NCBI GenBank assembly: GCA_002309855.1
Contig: DBYD01000067.1
Coordinates: 1 to 32,430 of the forward strand
Direction of reading: 5' to 3'
Length of the DNA: 32,430 bases
Source of the DNA: Bacteroidales bacterium UBA1195
GTDB lineage: Bacteria > Bacteroidota > Bacteroidia > Bacteroidales > WCHB1-69
Both the position numbers and the translations under genes were made by a program. The notes below the pieces were generated by a model that did no database searches, was not told where the DNA came from, and saw only the letters and a program-made list of their open reading frames with translations. Positions 31,330 to 32,430 of the stretch are shown here, piece after piece (position 1 is the first letter of the stretch; the number at the start of each line of letters is the position of its first letter).

Positions 31330-31848
31330 ATGAAATCAAAGGTTTTACTGCCCATGGTGGCAACAGTTATCCTTGCAGGCGCGATGTTCCTCGCGGGCTG
31401 CGAGAAGGAGAAAATAACAAATGAAAACAATACATCCGGTGTTCAGGAAGAAACGGCATTAAATCCTATTGTGCCTGATAGTTCGGTTAAAGAAAAACTT
31501 GATGATTTCTTTTCAAAATGGGAGGATACTGTCACAGTAAAGTTCACCGACTGCATTAACGTGATTAACGGAATGGATGAGCTGAAAAAACTCGGATGTG
31601 ACAACCTCAAAATTGATTTTAACAAATACAGCCTTATTTGGGGTAAAGTCATGGCGTATCACACAGGATACTCCATTCAAAATCGAACCTTATATTATGA
31701 CGGCGTGAATGGTACTTATCATTATGATGTCATACTGCATGTTGGTGATTCGGGATATGGTGTTGTGTACGGCATTTATTTTTGGGATATTTTCCCTAAA
31801 AAGAATTATAAAAATTTGGTGTTAAACGTTAAAACTATTAAATCATAA
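31330..31848 (+). CDS. Small lipoprotein of unknown family
   Basis: The 172-residue protein has a lipobox LAGC (Cys24), a disordered Asn/Thr/Glu-rich linker (NENNTSGVQEETALN), then a compact domain with helix EKLDDFFSKWEDTVTV and beta-rich C-terminal half (YSLIWGKVMAYHT, YHYDVILHVGDSGYGVVYGI). It lies 32 bases after the four-TM gene, has no promoter of its own that I can see, and is ended by the hairpin at 31906, so it probably belongs to the sigma operon. Codon use is more AT-rich than its neighbours. Confidence 0.7.
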   Translation: MKSKVLLPMVATVILAGAMFLAGCEKEKITNENNTSGVQEETALNPIVPDSSVKEKLDDFFSKWEDTVTVKFTDCINVINGMDELKKLGCDNLKIDFNKYSLIWGKVMAYHTGYSIQNRTLYYDGVNGTYHYDVILHVGDSGYGVVYGIYFWDIFPKKNYKNLVLNVKTIKS

Positions 31849-31905
31849 ATAGATACCAACACTAATCCGCCACATTACTTTAATTTTGAGAGTTTAGTTA
31901 AGTAG

Positions 31906-31945
31906 ACAGGGCTCGACGCCTCCCCGGCGCGGCCCTGTTGTTTTT
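31906..31945 (+). terminator. Rho-independent terminator of the sigma/lipoprotein operon
   Basis: ACAGGGC and GCCCTGT (31906-31912 with 31932-31938) enclose an inner CGCC/GGCG pair and are followed by TTGTTTTT. On the minus strand there is no U-tract, so it serves the plus strand. Confidence 0.85.
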
Positions 31946-32430
31946 CACATCCCTTTGATCTCCCCTACGGGAATCCCCGTGGATTGGGCAATCTGCTCCG
32001 CCGGAAGCCCCAACTGTTTCATTTTTGCGGCAATCGCGATGCGCTCTTCCTCACGACCTTTCTCCATTCCCTCCTGCAAACCTTCGGCTCTCCCCTCGGC
32101 TTTCCCTTCGGCATGTCCTTTCTTGAAACCTCTCTTTGCGCCCTTTAGTTCGCCCTTCCTTTCTCCCTTCCGTTCACGCGTTGTGAGCACATCATCCTCG
32201 TAAACCTTGTCGTCCAGATACCTTTCGTAGATGCGCTGCTCCTGTGGCGACATCTTCAGGAAGTCGAGCCTCCGCTTGGCCTCCTGCAGACCTGGCGTGG
32301 TGGTGTCAGGGCGGATGCGCCCGCTCTTCAGGTATTCCATCCACTCCTCCATGGGGTTCTCCGGCTCCTTGTTGAAGGACTTTAGCCGCAGGATGTAGTA
32401 TTCCGGGAAGACGTTCTCGGGGGAGAGCAG
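31945..32430 (-). CDS. Rpn family PD-(D/E)XK nuclease, C-terminal part (continues past the window)
   Basis: The frame is open to the window edge, so the N-terminal nuclease part lies outside. The visible ~161 residues include SPENVFPEYYILRLKSFNKE and a MEEWMEYLKSGRI block, then a highly charged run of GERKGELKGAKRGFKKG and AEGKAEGRAEGLQEGM repeats, ending AIAAKMKQLGLPAEQIAQST, a small helix-turn-helix-like module. This is the C-terminal half of Rpn/PD-(D/E)XK transposase-like nucleases, which are often multi-copy in Bacteroidota and linked to recombination. The catalytic residues are not in view. Confidence 0.82.
   Translation of the reverse strand: MLSPENVFPEYYILRLKSFNKEPENPMEEWMEYLKSGRIRPDTTTPGLQEAKRRLDFLKMSPQEQRIYERYLDDKVYEDDVLTTRERKGERKGELKGAKRGFKKGHAEGKAEGRAEGLQEGMEKGREEERIAIAAKMKQLGLPAEQIAQSTGIPVGEIKGM

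Noticed and set aside
1..32430. CRISPR array, tRNA genes, insertion sequences or prophage
   Set aside because: No regularly spaced direct repeats, cloverleaf-like sequences in intergenic regions, DDE transposase or integrase motifs, or phage genes were seen. The Rpn-family gene at the right edge is nuclease-like but not an IS element.

Overview
The window comes from a Bacteroidales (Bacteroidota) chromosome. The evidence is as follows. Promoters repeatedly carry the Bacteroidota-type -7 box TAnnTTTG a short way upstream of starts that lack Shine-Dalgarno sequences. There is a C10 (streptopain-like) protease with a C-terminal type IX secretion (T9SS) sorting domain. Several families are typical of the phylum (DUF4290, DUF4249, a DUF5074/BtuG-like propeller with a TonB receptor). 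The left edge reads into the 5' end of a 16S rRNA gene whose leader resembles Bacteroidales rRNA leaders. Genus or family cannot be fixed from this sequence.

Layout. 1-200: 16S 5' end, leader and rRNA promoter, minus strand. 355-4347 (-): an operon of a fused NfnAB-type flavoprotein, an FtsE-like ATPase and a family 2 glycosyltransferase. 4493-5458 (+): YitT-family membrane protein. 5527-8833 (-): ComEC and butyrate kinase, each with its own promoter. 9016-13625 (+): M13 metallopeptidase lipoprotein, DUF4290 protein, thioredoxin reductase and DUF4249 lipoprotein, tightly packed. 13392-14809 (-): WG-repeat exported protein translationally coupled to an uncharacterised protein whose tail runs antisense into the DUF4249 gene. 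14995-15481 (+): small membrane protein gene split by a frameshift at a nine-T run. 15599-17005 (-): exported bleomycin-hydrolase-like C1 peptidase.

17171-27890 (+) is the richest stretch: a TonB-dependent receptor plus BtuG-like propeller lipoprotein (candidate vitamin B12 uptake pair), an orphan antitoxin-like small protein, then a compact three-gene unit (lipoprotein with a DUF3142-like motif, 708-residue exported helical-repeat protein, MurL-type UDP-MurNAc-L-Ala-L-Glu epimerase), then the secreted C10 protease. 27927-29900 (-): a DRTGG, PHP and GHKL-ATPase triad of the kind normally found beside [FeFe]-hydrogenase genes, here ended by a small Cys-containing lipoprotein with no hydrogenase. 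30141-31848 (+): sigma factor coupled to a four-TM protein, plus a lipoprotein. 31945-32430 (-): C-terminal part of an Rpn-family nuclease, cut by the window edge.

The most interesting items are the lipoprotein/helical-repeat/MurL unit (MurL was characterised in Xanthomonas as an alternative route to D-glutamate in peptidoglycan), the hydrogenase-less DRTGG-PHP-ATPase triad, the poly-T frameshift, and the overlapping antisense gene ends near 13.4-13.6 kb. No CRISPR array, tRNA, insertion sequence or integrase was seen. All family calls are by eye, without database searches.
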